A stretch of DNA of 64,000 nucleotides from Niveibacterium sp. SC-1 (lineage in GTDB: Bacteria > Pseudomonadota > Gammaproteobacteria > Burkholderiales > Rhodocyclaceae). The notes under the pieces were generated by a model. It saw nothing but the letters and a program-made list of their open reading frames with translations. It did no database searches and was not told the origin of the DNA. Of the stretch, positions 43,324-53,090 are shown piece after piece. The stretch lies in NCBI RefSeq assembly GCF_038235435.1, contig NZ_CP151275.1:4588001-4652000 (forward strand), read 5' to 3'. Numbering within the stretch: position 1 is the first letter of the stretch; each line of letters begins with the position of its first letter. The translations under genes were made by a program, and so were the position numbers.

Positions 43324-46113
43324 TCACCCACCCAGTTGCTCGGCGAGTTTCCGGACTGCTGCAGCCGATTCGAGCTGGCCGCCGGCCTCCAGCGCCGGCG
43401 CGAGCTCCTCCCGCGCCTCACGCGTGCGGCCGGTCTTGGCCAGCGTCCAGGCTAGGTGATAACGCACTTCCAGATTACGCGGATCGCGCAGGCGGGCTTC
43501 GCGCAGCAAACCCAAGGCCTTGTCCAGCTGGCCCTGGCGGGCAAGTACCCAGCCGTAGGTGTCGACCACCCCAGCATCTGCGGGCGCGAGCTTCCAGGCC
43601 TTCTCGGCGCTGCCCAGCGCAGCCGGGTCGCTGAGCTCCAACAAGACCAGCGCCTGATTGTTGAGCAGATCTGGTCGCGCGCCTTGCATCTTCAGCAACT
43701 GCGCATAGCTGCTCTTGGCGCCCTGCCAATCTGCCATGCGGACCTGGCCCTCCGCCAAGGCACCAAGCACCAAGGGATCCGGGCCCTTGGCCTTGATCAC
43801 CTCGCGCACAAAAGCCACGCCACCGCGCAGGTCGCCGGCCGCGGCGTAGGCGCGAAAAACCCGCACCGCGCTGGCGGAAACCGGCTCACGCGCGTAGGCA
43901 GACCGGTGCTGGGCAAGGCCCGCCGCCACTTGGCCCCGCGCCATTGTCACGTCGCCCAGGATGTGGCCGCTGGCTGCGCGATTGGGGAAGCGCTGGTCCA
44001 TCCGCTTGGCGAGCCGCTCGGCGTTTGCGAAGTCCCGCGCCAGCAAAGCCAGCTCGGCCTGCAACTCAAGGGCAGGATAGAAATCGGGGTCGGCCGACAG
44101 GGCCTTTTCGAGGCTGTAAGCCGCGCCGTCGCGGTGGTCGGCCTGCAGCTGCATCCTGGCGATCTCGACCAGCAGCCGCGGATCGTTCTCAGCCAGCTTG
44201 CGTGCGTCGACCAGATTCTCGCGCGCACGCACCGTATCTCCGGCTGCAATCCGCACCCGCGCGAGGGCCATCGCGGCGGCCACGTTGTCCGGTGCCGCCG
44301 CCGCGGCTGTCCGTGCCGTGTCGAGCGCGGCCTGTACGTCGCCGCGGCCGAGATAGACGTCGACCAGGATCAAGGCGGGGCGGGGATTGCGCGGCGCCAG
44401 CACCTGCGCCCTTTCGACCAATTGACGCGCGGCGGCGTCGCGTCCGGCGCGTGCTTCGAGCTGCGCGAGTTCGATCAGGGCGTCGATGTTCGGCTGGTCG
44501 CCGGCGATCAATGCCCCCAGGCGCTTGCGCGCTTGCTCGACCCGACCCTCGGCGGCGTCGAGTCGGGCCGCGTTGAGTAGCGCGGGCGGGTAGGCGGGGC
44601 TCACGGCCAGCGCCGCCTCGAAGGATTTGTGCGCACCCGCGGAGTCGCCCTGCTGGGCGCGCGCAAGCCCTTGCATGTTGAGCAGCGTGGGGTTGCGTGG
44701 GTCGCGCGCGACCAGGGCGTCACAGACCTGCGCGGCTTCCTTGCCCTGCCCGCGCTGTAGCAGCAGGACGGCCAGCGTGTAGCCCGAGACCGGATCGCCG
44801 CCGCGGCCAAAGGCCTTGCGCAGGTGCTGCTCGGCCAGCACATCCTGCCCCTGTCCCGCGCGCGATGCCCCCAGGGCAGCCTGGACGTTGGCGTCCTGCA
44901 CCCCCTGGTCCACTGCCTGCTGCAGGAGAGCGCCGGCCTGAGCGTAGCGTTTCTGCGCCAGATAGGCGGCAGAGAGCAGGTTCAAGGCCTGGGGGTCGCG
45001 CGGATTGCGGCGCAGATAGTCTTCCAGCAGGTCAGAGGCACGGCCGAAATCGCGCGCATCCAGATAGATCGAAGCCAGCGTGCGGGTCGCGCCGGGATGG
45101 CCCGGCTGCAAGCGGAGGAAGTTTTCCAGCGCCGCCCGCGCTTTTTCGGGATTGCGCAAGCTGTAGTGCGCCAGACCGCCCAGCAGCAGCAGGCTAGCGC
45201 GCCGGTTGCGCACGTCCGGCGGCACGCTGTCGATCACTTTGACGACGTTGGCCATCTCGCTAGCCACTGCTTCACTGTCGCCACGTCGTGCGGCGAGCAC
45301 CGCCCTCAGGAAAGCGGCGCGGGCATCGTCGGGGGCGATTTCGGATAGGGCCTGCACGTCCCTGGCCGCGTCAGCGTCGCGATTCAGGTCGATCAGCAGC
45401 CCAATCCGTGAGAGGCGCGGCTCGATCGCCCCGGGTTTGAGTTTCAAGGCCCGCTCATAGGCCTGCAAGGCCGGCTGGGGCTGGCCCATCGCGGTGAGCA
45501 CGGTGGCACGGGCCGACCAGGCTTCGGCACTGTCGGGCACCTGGGCAACAGCATCACGCGTAAGCGCATCGGCGCGGGCGAGGTCGCCGGATCGCAGCTG
45601 CTGATTGGCGTCGGCGAGCATGATCGAGAGCGCTTTGGGATCAATCGCACGGGCTTCGTCGAAGCTGCGTGCCGCGGCTCGGGGGTCGCCAAGCTCGACC
45701 TGGGCGCTGCCGCGGATCACGAGCAGATCGACCTTTGCCACGCGGCCAAGATTCGCCGGCACCGGCAGCGCGATGAGTTCCGCGTACTTGCCCTGTGCGT
45801 AGAGGCTCTGATTGAGCGGAACCGCGAGTTCGACCGCGTCCACGCCCAGATTGCGGGCTTCACGCAGGGCGACCTCCGCGCCGGCCGCATCGCCGGAGGC
45901 GAGCAGCGCCTTGCCGAGCAGGATTTGCGCGGCGAGCATGCTGCGGTCGGTCTGCAACGCGTTCTTGAGCTGGATGACCGCGCCGGCATAGTCGCGCTTG
46001 TCGTAGCGCACCTGGGCGTCTTCGTAATAGCGCGCAGCCTTAGGGTCTGCGGCATGGACCGGCGCCGCCAACGTCAGTGCGAGCAGCATCACGCCTCGGA
46101 AAGAACTGCCCAC
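43324..46113 (-). CDS. prsT: PEP-CTERM system TPR-repeat protein
   Basis: A 929-residue protein of tandem TPR repeats with a signal peptide (cleavage after AAPVHA). The start is taken as the GTG at 46113, which gives a basic residue before the hydrophobic core; the ATG at 46089 is an alternative. The mature start AARYYEDAQVRYDKRDYAGAVIQLKNALQTD matches PrsT, and about 20 TPR units follow (for example LLGKALLASGDAAGAEVALREARNLG). PrsT is a conserved partner of XrtA/PEP-CTERM systems with exopolysaccharide genes. It is 174 bp upstream of the PEP-CTERM gene, which fits that assignment. Confidence 0.85.
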   Translation of the reverse strand: MGSSFRGVMLLALTLAAPVHAADPKAARYYEDAQVRYDKRDYAGAVIQLKNALQTDRSMLAAQILLGKALLASGDAAGAEVALREARNLGVDAVELAVPLNQSLYAQGKYAELIALPVPANLGRVAKVDLLVIRGSAQVELGDPRAAARSFDEARAIDPKALSIMLADANQQLRSGDLARADALTRDAVAQVPDSAEAWSARATVLTAMGQPQPALQAYERALKLKPGAIEPRLSRIGLLIDLNRDADAARDVQALSEIAPDDARAAFLRAVLAARRGDSEAVASEMANVVKVIDSVPPDVRNRRASLLLLGGLAHYSLRNPEKARAALENFLRLQPGHPGATRTLASIYLDARDFGRASDLLEDYLRRNPRDPQALNLLSAAYLAQKRYAQAGALLQQAVDQGVQDANVQAALGASRAGQGQDVLAEQHLRKAFGRGGDPVSGYTLAVLLLQRGQGKEAAQVCDALVARDPRNPTLLNMQGLARAQQGDSAGAHKSFEAALAVSPAYPPALLNAARLDAAEGRVEQARKRLGALIAGDQPNIDALIELAQLEARAGRDAAARQLVERAQVLAPRNPRPALILVDVYLGRGDVQAALDTARTAAAAAPDNVAAAMALARVRIAAGDTVRARENLVDARKLAENDPRLLVEIARMQLQADHRDGAAYSLEKALSADPDFYPALELQAELALLARDFANAERLAKRMDQRFPNRAASGHILGDVTMARGQVAAGLAQHRSAYAREPVSASAVRVFRAYAAAGDLRGGVAFVREVIKAKGPDPLVLGALAEGQVRMADWQGAKSSYAQLLKMQGARPDLLNNQALVLLELSDPAALGSAEKAWKLAPADAGVVDTYGWVLARQGQLDKALGLLREARLRDPRNLEVRYHLAWTLAKTGRTREAREELAPALEAGGQLESAAAVRKLAEQLGG

Positions 46114-46421
46114 ACGAACCCCGTAAAAACGCAAAAATCCAGCAGAAGTATAGGGATGCGCGCAATGCACAGCCGTGACAAACCGCGCTAGCCCGTGGAA
46201 CAAAAGTAGCGTCAGATACTTCTCATATGTCTCGCCGACGCAACAGCAGGCCCGGCGGGGGGTACGGGCGCCGTTACCATCCGCCGAGGAAAGCCGCGCG
46301 CCAGCTTGGTCTGCACGACCATACGCTGACGTAGGCGGGGAGCGGCCGGCGCCGGGGGCAGAATGTCTTGTCGCTCGCGCCGGGCCACGGCCCACAACGG
46401 AAACGAAGAAGGAGAAGTCTG
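46114..46421. other. Divergent intergenic region between prsT and gltI
   Basis: No gene is supported in these 308 bp. A TATACT box on the minus strand (46147-46152) could be the -10 of prsT, without a good -35 box. AAGGAG lies just ahead of the gltI ATG. A small palindrome TGGTCTGCACGACCA (about 46308-46322) is a possible regulator site. Confidence 0.4.
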
Positions 46422-47333
46422 ATGAAATTCCAGAATCTGATCGCCGCCTGTGCGTTGGGCGCCACCTTGATTGCGCCGGCCCAGGCGCAGGAGCTCAACG
46501 GCACGCTCAAGAAGATCAAGGACAGCGGAACCGTCACCATGGGCATCCGCGAATCCTCCTTCCCGCTTTCCTACCTGGATGCCAACCAGAAGCCGGTCGG
46601 CTATCACATCGACATCTGTCAGCGCATCATCGATGAGGTCAAGGCCAAGCTGAAGCTGCCCGCCCTTAAGGTGAACTACCAGCCGGTCACCTCCCAGAAC
46701 CGTATCAGCCTGGTGTCCAACGGCACGGTGGATCTGGAGTGCGGCTCCACGACGAACAACGTCGCCCGTCAAGCCCAGGTCGCCTTCGCGCCGACCACCT
46801 ACGTGACCAACGTGCGCATGGCAGTGAAGAAGGCCTCGGGCATTACTGGCTTGGCCCAGCTCGACGGCAAGCCCGTCGCCACCACCACAGGGACGACCAG
46901 CGTCCAGCTGATGCGCGCCAGCGAGAAGGGCAAGAGCGTGAACTTCAAGGAGGTGTACGGCAAGGATCACGCCGACTCCTTCCTGCTGCTCGAAACCGAC
47001 CGTGCAGTGGCCTTCGTAATGGACGACAACCTGCTGCTGGGCCTGATCGCCAACTCCAAGGCGCCGCAGGACTACGCCATCGTCGGCGAGCCGCTTTCGG
47101 TCGAACCCATCGCCATCATGTTCCGCAAGGACGATCCGCAGTTCAAAGGCATGGTGCACGCCACGGTGCGTGACCTGGCCAAGCGCGGCGAGATCGACAA
47201 GCTCTATACCAAGTGGTTCTTGAGCCCGATCCCGCCCAAGGGCGTGAATCTGAGCTTCCCGATGAGCGACGCACTCAAGAAGGCGCTGGCCAATCCGAAC
47301 GACGAGCCCGCCGAGCAGTACAACAAGCACTGA
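46422..47333 (+). CDS. gltI: Glutamate/aspartate ABC transporter substrate-binding protein
   Basis: A 303-residue periplasmic binding protein (SBP_bac_3). The ATG at 46422 has AAGGAG upstream and gives a signal peptide MKFQNLIAACALGATLIAPAQA. GTLKKIKDSGTVTMGIRESSFPLSY and VGYHIDICQRIIDEVKAKL are typical of GltI/AatJ, including the ligand-binding Arg (MGIRESS). TNNVARQAQVAFAPTTYVTNVRMAVKK forms the second domain. It feeds glutamate or aspartate to the permeases encoded next. Length matches GltI (302). Confidence 0.93.
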   Translation: MKFQNLIAACALGATLIAPAQAQELNGTLKKIKDSGTVTMGIRESSFPLSYLDANQKPVGYHIDICQRIIDEVKAKLKLPALKVNYQPVTSQNRISLVSNGTVDLECGSTTNNVARQAQVAFAPTTYVTNVRMAVKKASGITGLAQLDGKPVATTTGTTSVQLMRASEKGKSVNFKEVYGKDHADSFLLLETDRAVAFVMDDNLLLGLIANSKAPQDYAIVGEPLSVEPIAIMFRKDDPQFKGMVHATVRDLAKRGEIDKLYTKWFLSPIPPKGVNLSFPMSDALKKALANPNDEPAEQYNKH

Positions 47334-47355
47334 TTCGCCTTCGCATGAAGGTCCT

Positions 47356-47390
47356 GGAGGACGGAACGGCTTTACGCCGCTCCGTCCTCC
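47356..47390 (+). terminator. Intercistronic hairpin after gltI (partial terminator)
   Basis: GGAGGACGGA (47356-47365) pairs perfectly with TCCGTCCTCC (47381-47390), with a GGC/GCC inner pair. No strong T-run follows, so readthrough into gltJ is expected. This should raise gltI message over the permease message. Confidence 0.65.
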
Positions 47391-47438
47391 GTTCATACGG
47401 GGGAACTGAAACGTGCGTGTGAAGCGAGGCTGCGCGCC

Positions 47439-48176
47439 ATGAACTACCACTGGAACTGGGGCATCTTCCTGCAGCAGGTGCAGGCAGGCGAAGAGACCTA
47501 TCTCGACTGGATGATCTCCGGTCTGGGCTGGACGGTCGCCGTAGCGATGAGCGCATGGGTGATCGCGCTGATCCTGGGCAGCATCGTCGGCACGCTGCGT
47601 ACCTCGCCGCGGCGCATCCTGTCGGCGCCCGCCACCGTCTGGGTCGAGCTCTTCCGCAACATCCCCATCCTGGTCCAGCTCTTCCTCTGGTTCTTCGTGG
47701 TGCCGGAACTGCTGCCGCACGATCTGTCGATGTGGGTCAAGCAGGACATGCCCGCCAAGGAATTCATCACTGCGGCCGTCGGGCTAGGGCTCTTCACCTC
47801 GGCGCGGATCGCCGAACAGGTGCGCGCCGGTATCCAGAGCCTGTCGCGCGGCCAGATGAACGCCGGCCTCGCGATGGGCTTCACCCTCGTGCAAACGTAT
47901 CGGTACGTGCTGCTGCCGATGGCCTTCCGCATCATCATCCCGCCGCTCACCTCGGAATTCATGAACACCTTCAAGAACTCCGCCGTGGCCTTCGCGATCG
48001 GTGTGCTGGAACTGACCTTCCAGGCCAAGCAGATGCAGGAAGACGCCGCGCTCGAATTCGAGCCGATGATCGTGGTCACCGTGCTCTACCTGATCTGCGC
48101 CTTCGCGGTGAACCGGATCATGGCCGCCATCGAGAAACGCACCCGCGTACCCGGCTACATCGCCGGGGCGAAGTGA
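47439..48176 (+). CDS. gltJ: Glutamate/aspartate ABC transporter permease
   Basis: A 245-residue permease (His/Glu/Gln/Arg family, PF00528). FLQQVQAGEETYLDWMISGLGWTVAVA at the N-terminus is typical of GltJ. Five or so membrane helices, and the coupling loop with SRGQMNAGLAMGFTLVQTYRYVLLPMAF, identify it as the partner of GltK. It is 105 bp after gltI and 7 bp before gltK in the operon gltIJKL. Confidence 0.93.
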   Translation: MNYHWNWGIFLQQVQAGEETYLDWMISGLGWTVAVAMSAWVIALILGSIVGTLRTSPRRILSAPATVWVELFRNIPILVQLFLWFFVVPELLPHDLSMWVKQDMPAKEFITAAVGLGLFTSARIAEQVRAGIQSLSRGQMNAGLAMGFTLVQTYRYVLLPMAFRIIIPPLTSEFMNTFKNSAVAFAIGVLELTFQAKQMQEDAALEFEPMIVVTVLYLICAFAVNRIMAAIEKRTRVPGYIAGAK

Positions 48177-48183
48177 GGCGAGC

Positions 48184-48849
48184 ATGTTCGGATCCTTCGA
48201 CTTCTCGGTCCTCCCCGCAAGCCTGCCCTTCATCTGGGAAGGTTTCCTCTTCAGTGGTTCGCTGACTGTCTTCGCGATGCTGGGCGGCGTCATCCTCGGC
48301 ACCCTGCTCGCGCTCGCGCGCCTCAACGGCGGGCCGCTGCTCGCCGCCGTCGCCACCACCTATGTGAACGCGATGCGTTCGATCCCGCTGCTGATGGTGA
48401 TCCTGTGGTTCTTCCTGGTGATGCCCTTCATCACCGGAACGCCGATGGGTGCGGAGCGCTCGGCCTACATCACCTTCACGCTCTTCGAAGCCGCCTACTA
48501 CAGCGAGATCATGCGCGCCGGCATCCAGAGCGTATCGCGCGGGCAGGTCAACGCAGGCTACGCGATCGGCATGAACTACTGGCAGACCATGGGTCATGTG
48601 GTGTTGCCGCAGGCCTTCCGCAACATGCTGCCGGTGCTGCTCACGCAGACCATCATCCTGTTCCAGGACACCTCGCTGGTGTACATCATCGGCGCCAAGG
48701 ACCTGCTCAAGGCCGCCGAGATCACCGGCAAGAACTACAACCGTCCCGTGGAGATGTATGTCTTCGCGGCGCTCATCTACTTCGTCATCTGTTTCAGCCT
48801 GTCCTTCCTGGTGAAGCGGCTGCAGAAGCGCATCAGCATCGTTCGCTAA
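48184..48849 (+). CDS. gltK: Glutamate/aspartate ABC transporter permease
   Basis: A 221-residue permease of the same family, about 24 residues shorter than GltJ. The N-terminus [31 protein letters not shown] is typical of GltK, and [33 protein letters not shown] is the coupling EAA loop. It starts seven bases after the gltJ stop. With GltJ it forms the heterodimeric channel fed by GltI. Confidence 0.93.
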   Translation: MFGSFDFSVLPASLPFIWEGFLFSGSLTVFAMLGGVILGTLLALARLNGGPLLAAVATTYVNAMRSIPLLMVILWFFLVMPFITGTPMGAERSAYITFTLFEAAYYSEIMRAGIQSVSRGQVNAGYAIGMNYWQTMGHVVLPQAFRNMLPVLLTQTIILFQDTSLVYIIGAKDLLKAAEITGKNYNRPVEMYVFAALIYFVICFSLSFLVKRLQKRISIVR

Positions 48850-48859
48850 GAGGCCATCG

Positions 48860-49588
48860 ATGATCGACATCAAGGACGTCTCCAAGTGGTACGGCAGCTT
48901 CCAGGTTCTGACCGACTGCTCGACCCATGTCTCCAAGGGCGAGGTGGTCGTGGTCTGCGGGCCCTCCGGCTCCGGCAAGTCCACGCTCATCAAATGCGTC
49001 AACGGTCTCGAGCCCTTCCAGAAGGGCAACATCACCGTCCATGGCACTTCGGTCGGCGATCCGAAGACCAACCTGCCCAAGCTGCGCAGCCATGTCGGGA
49101 TGGTGTTCCAGCACTTCGAGCTCTTCCCGCACATGAGCATCACCGAGAACCTGACCATCGGTCAGGTGAAGGTACTCGGCCGCAGCAAGGACGAAGCCGC
49201 CGACAAGGGGCTCAAGTTGCTCGACCGCGTGGGTCTCAAGGCGCATGCGCACAAGTTTCCTGGCCAGCTCTCCGGCGGCCAGCAGCAGCGTGTCGCCATC
49301 GCCCGGGCACTGGCGATGGACCCGATCTGCATGCTTTTCGACGAGCCGACCTCCGCGCTGGATCCGGAGATGATCAATGAAGTGCTGGACGTGATGGTCG
49401 AACTCGCCCGCGAAGGCATGACCATGATGGTGGTGACCCATGAGATGGGTTTCGCGCGCAAGGTCGCCAACCGCGTGATCTTCATGGACCGCGGCGCCAT
49501 CGTCGAAGACGCCCGGAAGGATGACTTCTTCGGCAGTCCACGCTCCGAACGCGCGCAGGCCTTCCTCTCCAAGATTCTGCAGCACTGA
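48860..49588 (+). CDS. gltL: Glutamate/aspartate ABC transporter ATP-binding protein
   Basis: A 242-residue polar amino-acid ATPase. Walker A is [10 protein letters not shown] (about residues 34-43), the signature [15 protein letters not shown] and Walker [13 protein letters not shown] follow, and the switch His lies in [13 protein letters not shown]. It starts ten bases after the gltK stop and is the last gene of gltIJKL; a terminator follows at 49596-49630. It powers uptake of glutamate and aspartate. Confidence 0.95.
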   Translation: MIDIKDVSKWYGSFQVLTDCSTHVSKGEVVVVCGPSGSGKSTLIKCVNGLEPFQKGNITVHGTSVGDPKTNLPKLRSHVGMVFQHFELFPHMSITENLTIGQVKVLGRSKDEAADKGLKLLDRVGLKAHAHKFPGQLSGGQQQRVAIARALAMDPICMLFDEPTSALDPEMINEVLDVMVELAREGMTMMVVTHEMGFARKVANRVIFMDRGAIVEDARKDDFFGSPRSERAQAFLSKILQH

Positions 49589-49595
49589 GTCCCCG

Positions 49596-49630
49596 CCGCG
49601 CCTGCACTGCGCCGGCGCGGTTCTTCCCTT
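49596..49630 (+). terminator. Rho-independent terminator after gltL
   Basis: CCGCGCC (49596-49602) pairs with GGCGCGG (49614-49620), followed by TTCTTCCCTTTT. It lies eight bases after the gltL stop. Confidence 0.8.
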
Positions 49631-49722
49631 TTCGGCTCCCCTCCGGATACTGCGCCGCATCAAGACAGGACAAGAAGCGTCAGGCGAGAATTCCGCTCGC
49701 GGCGTTAAGCTTTGTTCGTCGG

Positions 49723-49755
49723 CAATAGTTAATTAGTTTCCCGATTTAACTATTG
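49723..49755. promoter_or_regulatory. Inverted-repeat operator upstream of sugar ABC operon
   Basis: CAATAGTTAA (49723-49732) and TTAACTATTG (49746-49755) are a perfect 10-bp inverted repeat, 13 bases apart, in an AT-rich patch that stands out in this GC-rich DNA. The right arm runs into the -35 box of the promoter at 49753. A regulator bound here would control the sugar transporter operon. Confidence 0.65.
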
Positions 49756-49781
49756 ACTGTGCCGAGTGGAGTGCCTAAAGT
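49753..49781 (+). promoter_or_regulatory. Sigma-70 promoter of the sugar ABC operon
   Basis: TTGACT (49753-49758), a 17-base spacer and TAAAGT (49776-49781) give a good sigma-70 promoter, five of six and four of six consensus bases. It is 162 bp upstream of the permease ATG, so the leader is long. Confidence 0.65.
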
Positions 49782-49943
49782 CCGAGTGCCCTCTCGCGGA
49801 GGGCGTCGGGGGAGACCAGAACTTCTGCATGCGTACCAGCGAGCCTTGGGGAAGGCTGGCTGTTTGTGCTCATCGGTCGCTCGCGCCTCCCTGTATCGCG
49901 CCAGCATCTGCGCTGCTGCGCATTCACCGAGTGAGTCCCGCAC

Positions 49944-50933
49944 ATGTCCTCATCTCCTACGCAGGCGGCCGCCCCGGCCGGCACACAACAAGCAGTGAAT
50001 AATCCCCGGCGCAAGCTTCAGCCGTGGCAATGGGTGCCGTACGTATTCATCAGCCCGTTCTTCATCATCTTCGCCGTGTTCGGCGTGTTCCCACTGCTCT
50101 TCTCGGTGTATCTGGCCTTCCACACCTGGGATCCGTCCCTGGGCATGGGCGCGATGCAGTACGTGGGTTTTGAGAACTTCAGTTTCGTGCTCGGCGACGA
50201 CTGGTTCCAGAAGTCGCTCTACAACACCTTCTGGTTGTCGATCGTCTCGGGCCTGCCGCAGCACCTGGTGGCCATTCCGCTGGCCTACTTCCTCAATACC
50301 GCGTTCTCGCGCTGGCGCAACGCGGTCACCGGGCTCTACTTCCTGCCCTTCATCACCTCCACGGTGGCGATCTCGCTGGTCTTCAGCTCGCTGTTCTCGC
50401 GCGACTTCGGCGTGGTGAACCTCGTGCTCACGGGCCTGGGCCACTGGTCGGTCTTCGGCATCCAGCCGCTGTCCTGGCTCTTCCCCACGACCAACGTCGA
50501 CTGGGGTCGCCCCGAATACACGAAGTGGATGATCTCCTTCGTGGTGTTCTGGCGCTTCGTGGGCTGGAACACGGTGCTGTACATGTCGGCCCTGCAGACG
50601 ATCCCCAAGGATCTGTACGAGGCGGCCACCATGGACGGCGCATCGAAGAAGCAGCAGTTCTGGTACATCACCCTGCCGCTTCTCAAGCCGATGATGTTCG
50701 TCGCGGTCACGCTCACGATCATCGGCAACCTGCAGCTCTTCGAGGAGCCCTTCATCATCACCGGGGGCACCGGCGGCATCGATCAGGCCGGCAAGACCGC
50801 GGCCATGCACATGTACAACACGGCCTTCGTGGACAGTGACTTCGGTACCGCCTCGGCGATCGCCTGGCTGCTCTTCGTGATCATCGCCGCGCTCACCTGG
50901 GGCAATAACAAGCTCTTTGCCCGCAAGGACTAG
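49944..50933 (+). CDS. Carbohydrate ABC transporter permease (MalF/LacF-type)
   Basis: A 329-residue sugar permease. A 25-residue cytoplasmic tail precedes six membrane helices. YEAATMDGASKKQQFWYITLPLLKPMM is the EAA coupling loop of carbohydrate-uptake-1 permeases. VPYVFISPFFIIFAVFGVFPLLFSVYLAF and QYVGFENFSFVLGD are typical of the LacF/UgpA class. It is the first gene of an operon with a second permease and an ATPase, and without a binding protein; the one at 60245-61486 is the likely partner. Substrate probably a plant oligosaccharide, from the GH43 neighbour. Confidence 0.9.
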   Translation: MSSSPTQAAAPAGTQQAVNNPRRKLQPWQWVPYVFISPFFIIFAVFGVFPLLFSVYLAFHTWDPSLGMGAMQYVGFENFSFVLGDDWFQKSLYNTFWLSIVSGLPQHLVAIPLAYFLNTAFSRWRNAVTGLYFLPFITSTVAISLVFSSLFSRDFGVVNLVLTGLGHWSVFGIQPLSWLFPTTNVDWGRPEYTKWMISFVVFWRFVGWNTVLYMSALQTIPKDLYEAATMDGASKKQQFWYITLPLLKPMMFVAVTLTIIGNLQLFEEPFIITGGTGGIDQAGKTAAMHMYNTAFVDSDFGTASAIAWLLFVIIAALTWGNNKLFARKD

Positions 50934-50986
50934 GCGCGCGCATCCGGCACTCGGGACAGCCCTTCGGGGCACTCCCGGGCCTCGCG

Positions 50987-51016
50987 CCCCAGACCTTCGC
51001 CCCCAGAGACCTTCGC
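50987..51016. repeat. Short direct repeat between permease genes
   Basis: CCCCAGACCTTCGC (50987-51000) is followed by CCCCAGAGACCTTCGC (51001-51016), a 14- to 16-bp near-duplicate in the gap between the two sugar permease genes. Confidence 0.7.
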
Positions 51017-51053
51017 CCGCCTTGTTCCGGTTGCTCGTCCAGGATTTCTCGCC

Positions 51054-51884
51054 ATGAAAAAGCTCTCCCTCCAACACCTGATCGCCTACGCCATCGTGCT
51101 CAGCGGGACGGTGGTCATGCTCGCCCCGTTCTACTTCATGTTCGTGTTCGCCACCCACACGAACACGGAGATCCTCTCGGTGCCGCCCCCGATGTGGTTC
51201 GGCAATGACTTCCTGGCCAACATGCGCCTGTTGCTCGAGAAGCTGCCCTACTTCTGGCACAACCTGTGGCTGACCTTCTTCATCGCGGCGATGACCACCG
51301 CGCTGCAGCTGTTCTTCTGTTCGCTCGCGGGCTACGGCTTCGCGATGTACGACTTCAAGTACAAGAACGGGCTCTTCGCCTTCCTGCTCGCCACGATGAT
51401 GATGCCCTCCTTCCTGGGCATGATCCCCACGGTGCTGATCATGAACATGCTGGGCTGGCTCAACAGCACCAAGGCGCTGATCGTGCCGGGGATGGTGGGC
51501 GCCTTTGGCATCTTCCTGATGCGCCAGTACATCCAGTCGGCCGTGCCCAAGGAGCTGGTGGAAGCGGCGCGCATGGACGGCTGTGGTGAGTTCGGCATCT
51601 ACTGGCGCATCGTCACGCCGCTGATCGGGCCGGCCATGGGGACGCTGGGTCTGGTGACCTTCATCGGCGCCTGGAACAACTTCATGGGCCCCTTGGTGAT
51701 CATGCGCGACATGGAGATGTTCACCGTGCCGCTCGCCCTGCGTGCCCTGCAAGGCACGGGGCAAGTGCCCTGGGGCGCGATCTCCGCGGGCTCGGCCGTG
51801 GCCGTGCTGCCGCTGCTCATCCTCTTCGTGATCTCCTCGCGTCGCCTCATCGACGGCCTCACCGCGGGCGCCCTCAAGGGCTGA
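51054..51884 (+). CDS. Carbohydrate ABC transporter permease (MalG/LacG-type)
   Basis: A 276-residue permease with six membrane helices. VEAARMDGCGEFGIYWRIVTPLIGPAMGTLGLVTFIGAWNNFMGPLV contains the EAA loop and the conserved WNNF motif of the MalG/LacG family. It is the second permease of the sugar importer, 120 bp after the first gene. The ATPase gene starts 65 bp downstream. Confidence 0.9.
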   Translation: MKKLSLQHLIAYAIVLSGTVVMLAPFYFMFVFATHTNTEILSVPPPMWFGNDFLANMRLLLEKLPYFWHNLWLTFFIAAMTTALQLFFCSLAGYGFAMYDFKYKNGLFAFLLATMMMPSFLGMIPTVLIMNMLGWLNSTKALIVPGMVGAFGIFLMRQYIQSAVPKELVEAARMDGCGEFGIYWRIVTPLIGPAMGTLGLVTFIGAWNNFMGPLVIMRDMEMFTVPLALRALQGTGQVPWGAISAGSAVAVLPLLILFVISSRRLIDGLTAGALKG

Positions 51885-51949
51885 GCGGTTTCAGGACCTC
51901 ACACGCAATCCGAATTCCAGAGTCATAGCAAGCTTGAAGGAGTAGTTCG

Positions 51950-53038
<1,089 letters not shown>

Positions 53039-53058
53039 GCACGGTCACGTGTGGCAAG

Positions 53059-53087
53059 AAGGGGCGGCCCGTGCGGCCGCCCTTTTC
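53059..53087. terminator. Bidirectional terminator between sugar ABC operon and SGNH hydrolase gene
   Basis: GGGCGGCC (53062-53069) pairs with GGCCGCCC (53075-53082), followed by TTTT on the plus strand and preceded by AA. It lies between convergent genes. Confidence 0.85.
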
Positions 53088-53090
53088 CGT

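Noticed and set aside
46358..46378. Possible sigma-54 promoter upstream of gltI
   Set aside because: GGGC and TTG boxes are present but the spacing is one base too long, and the -24 T is missing; RpoN promoters tolerate no spacing change.
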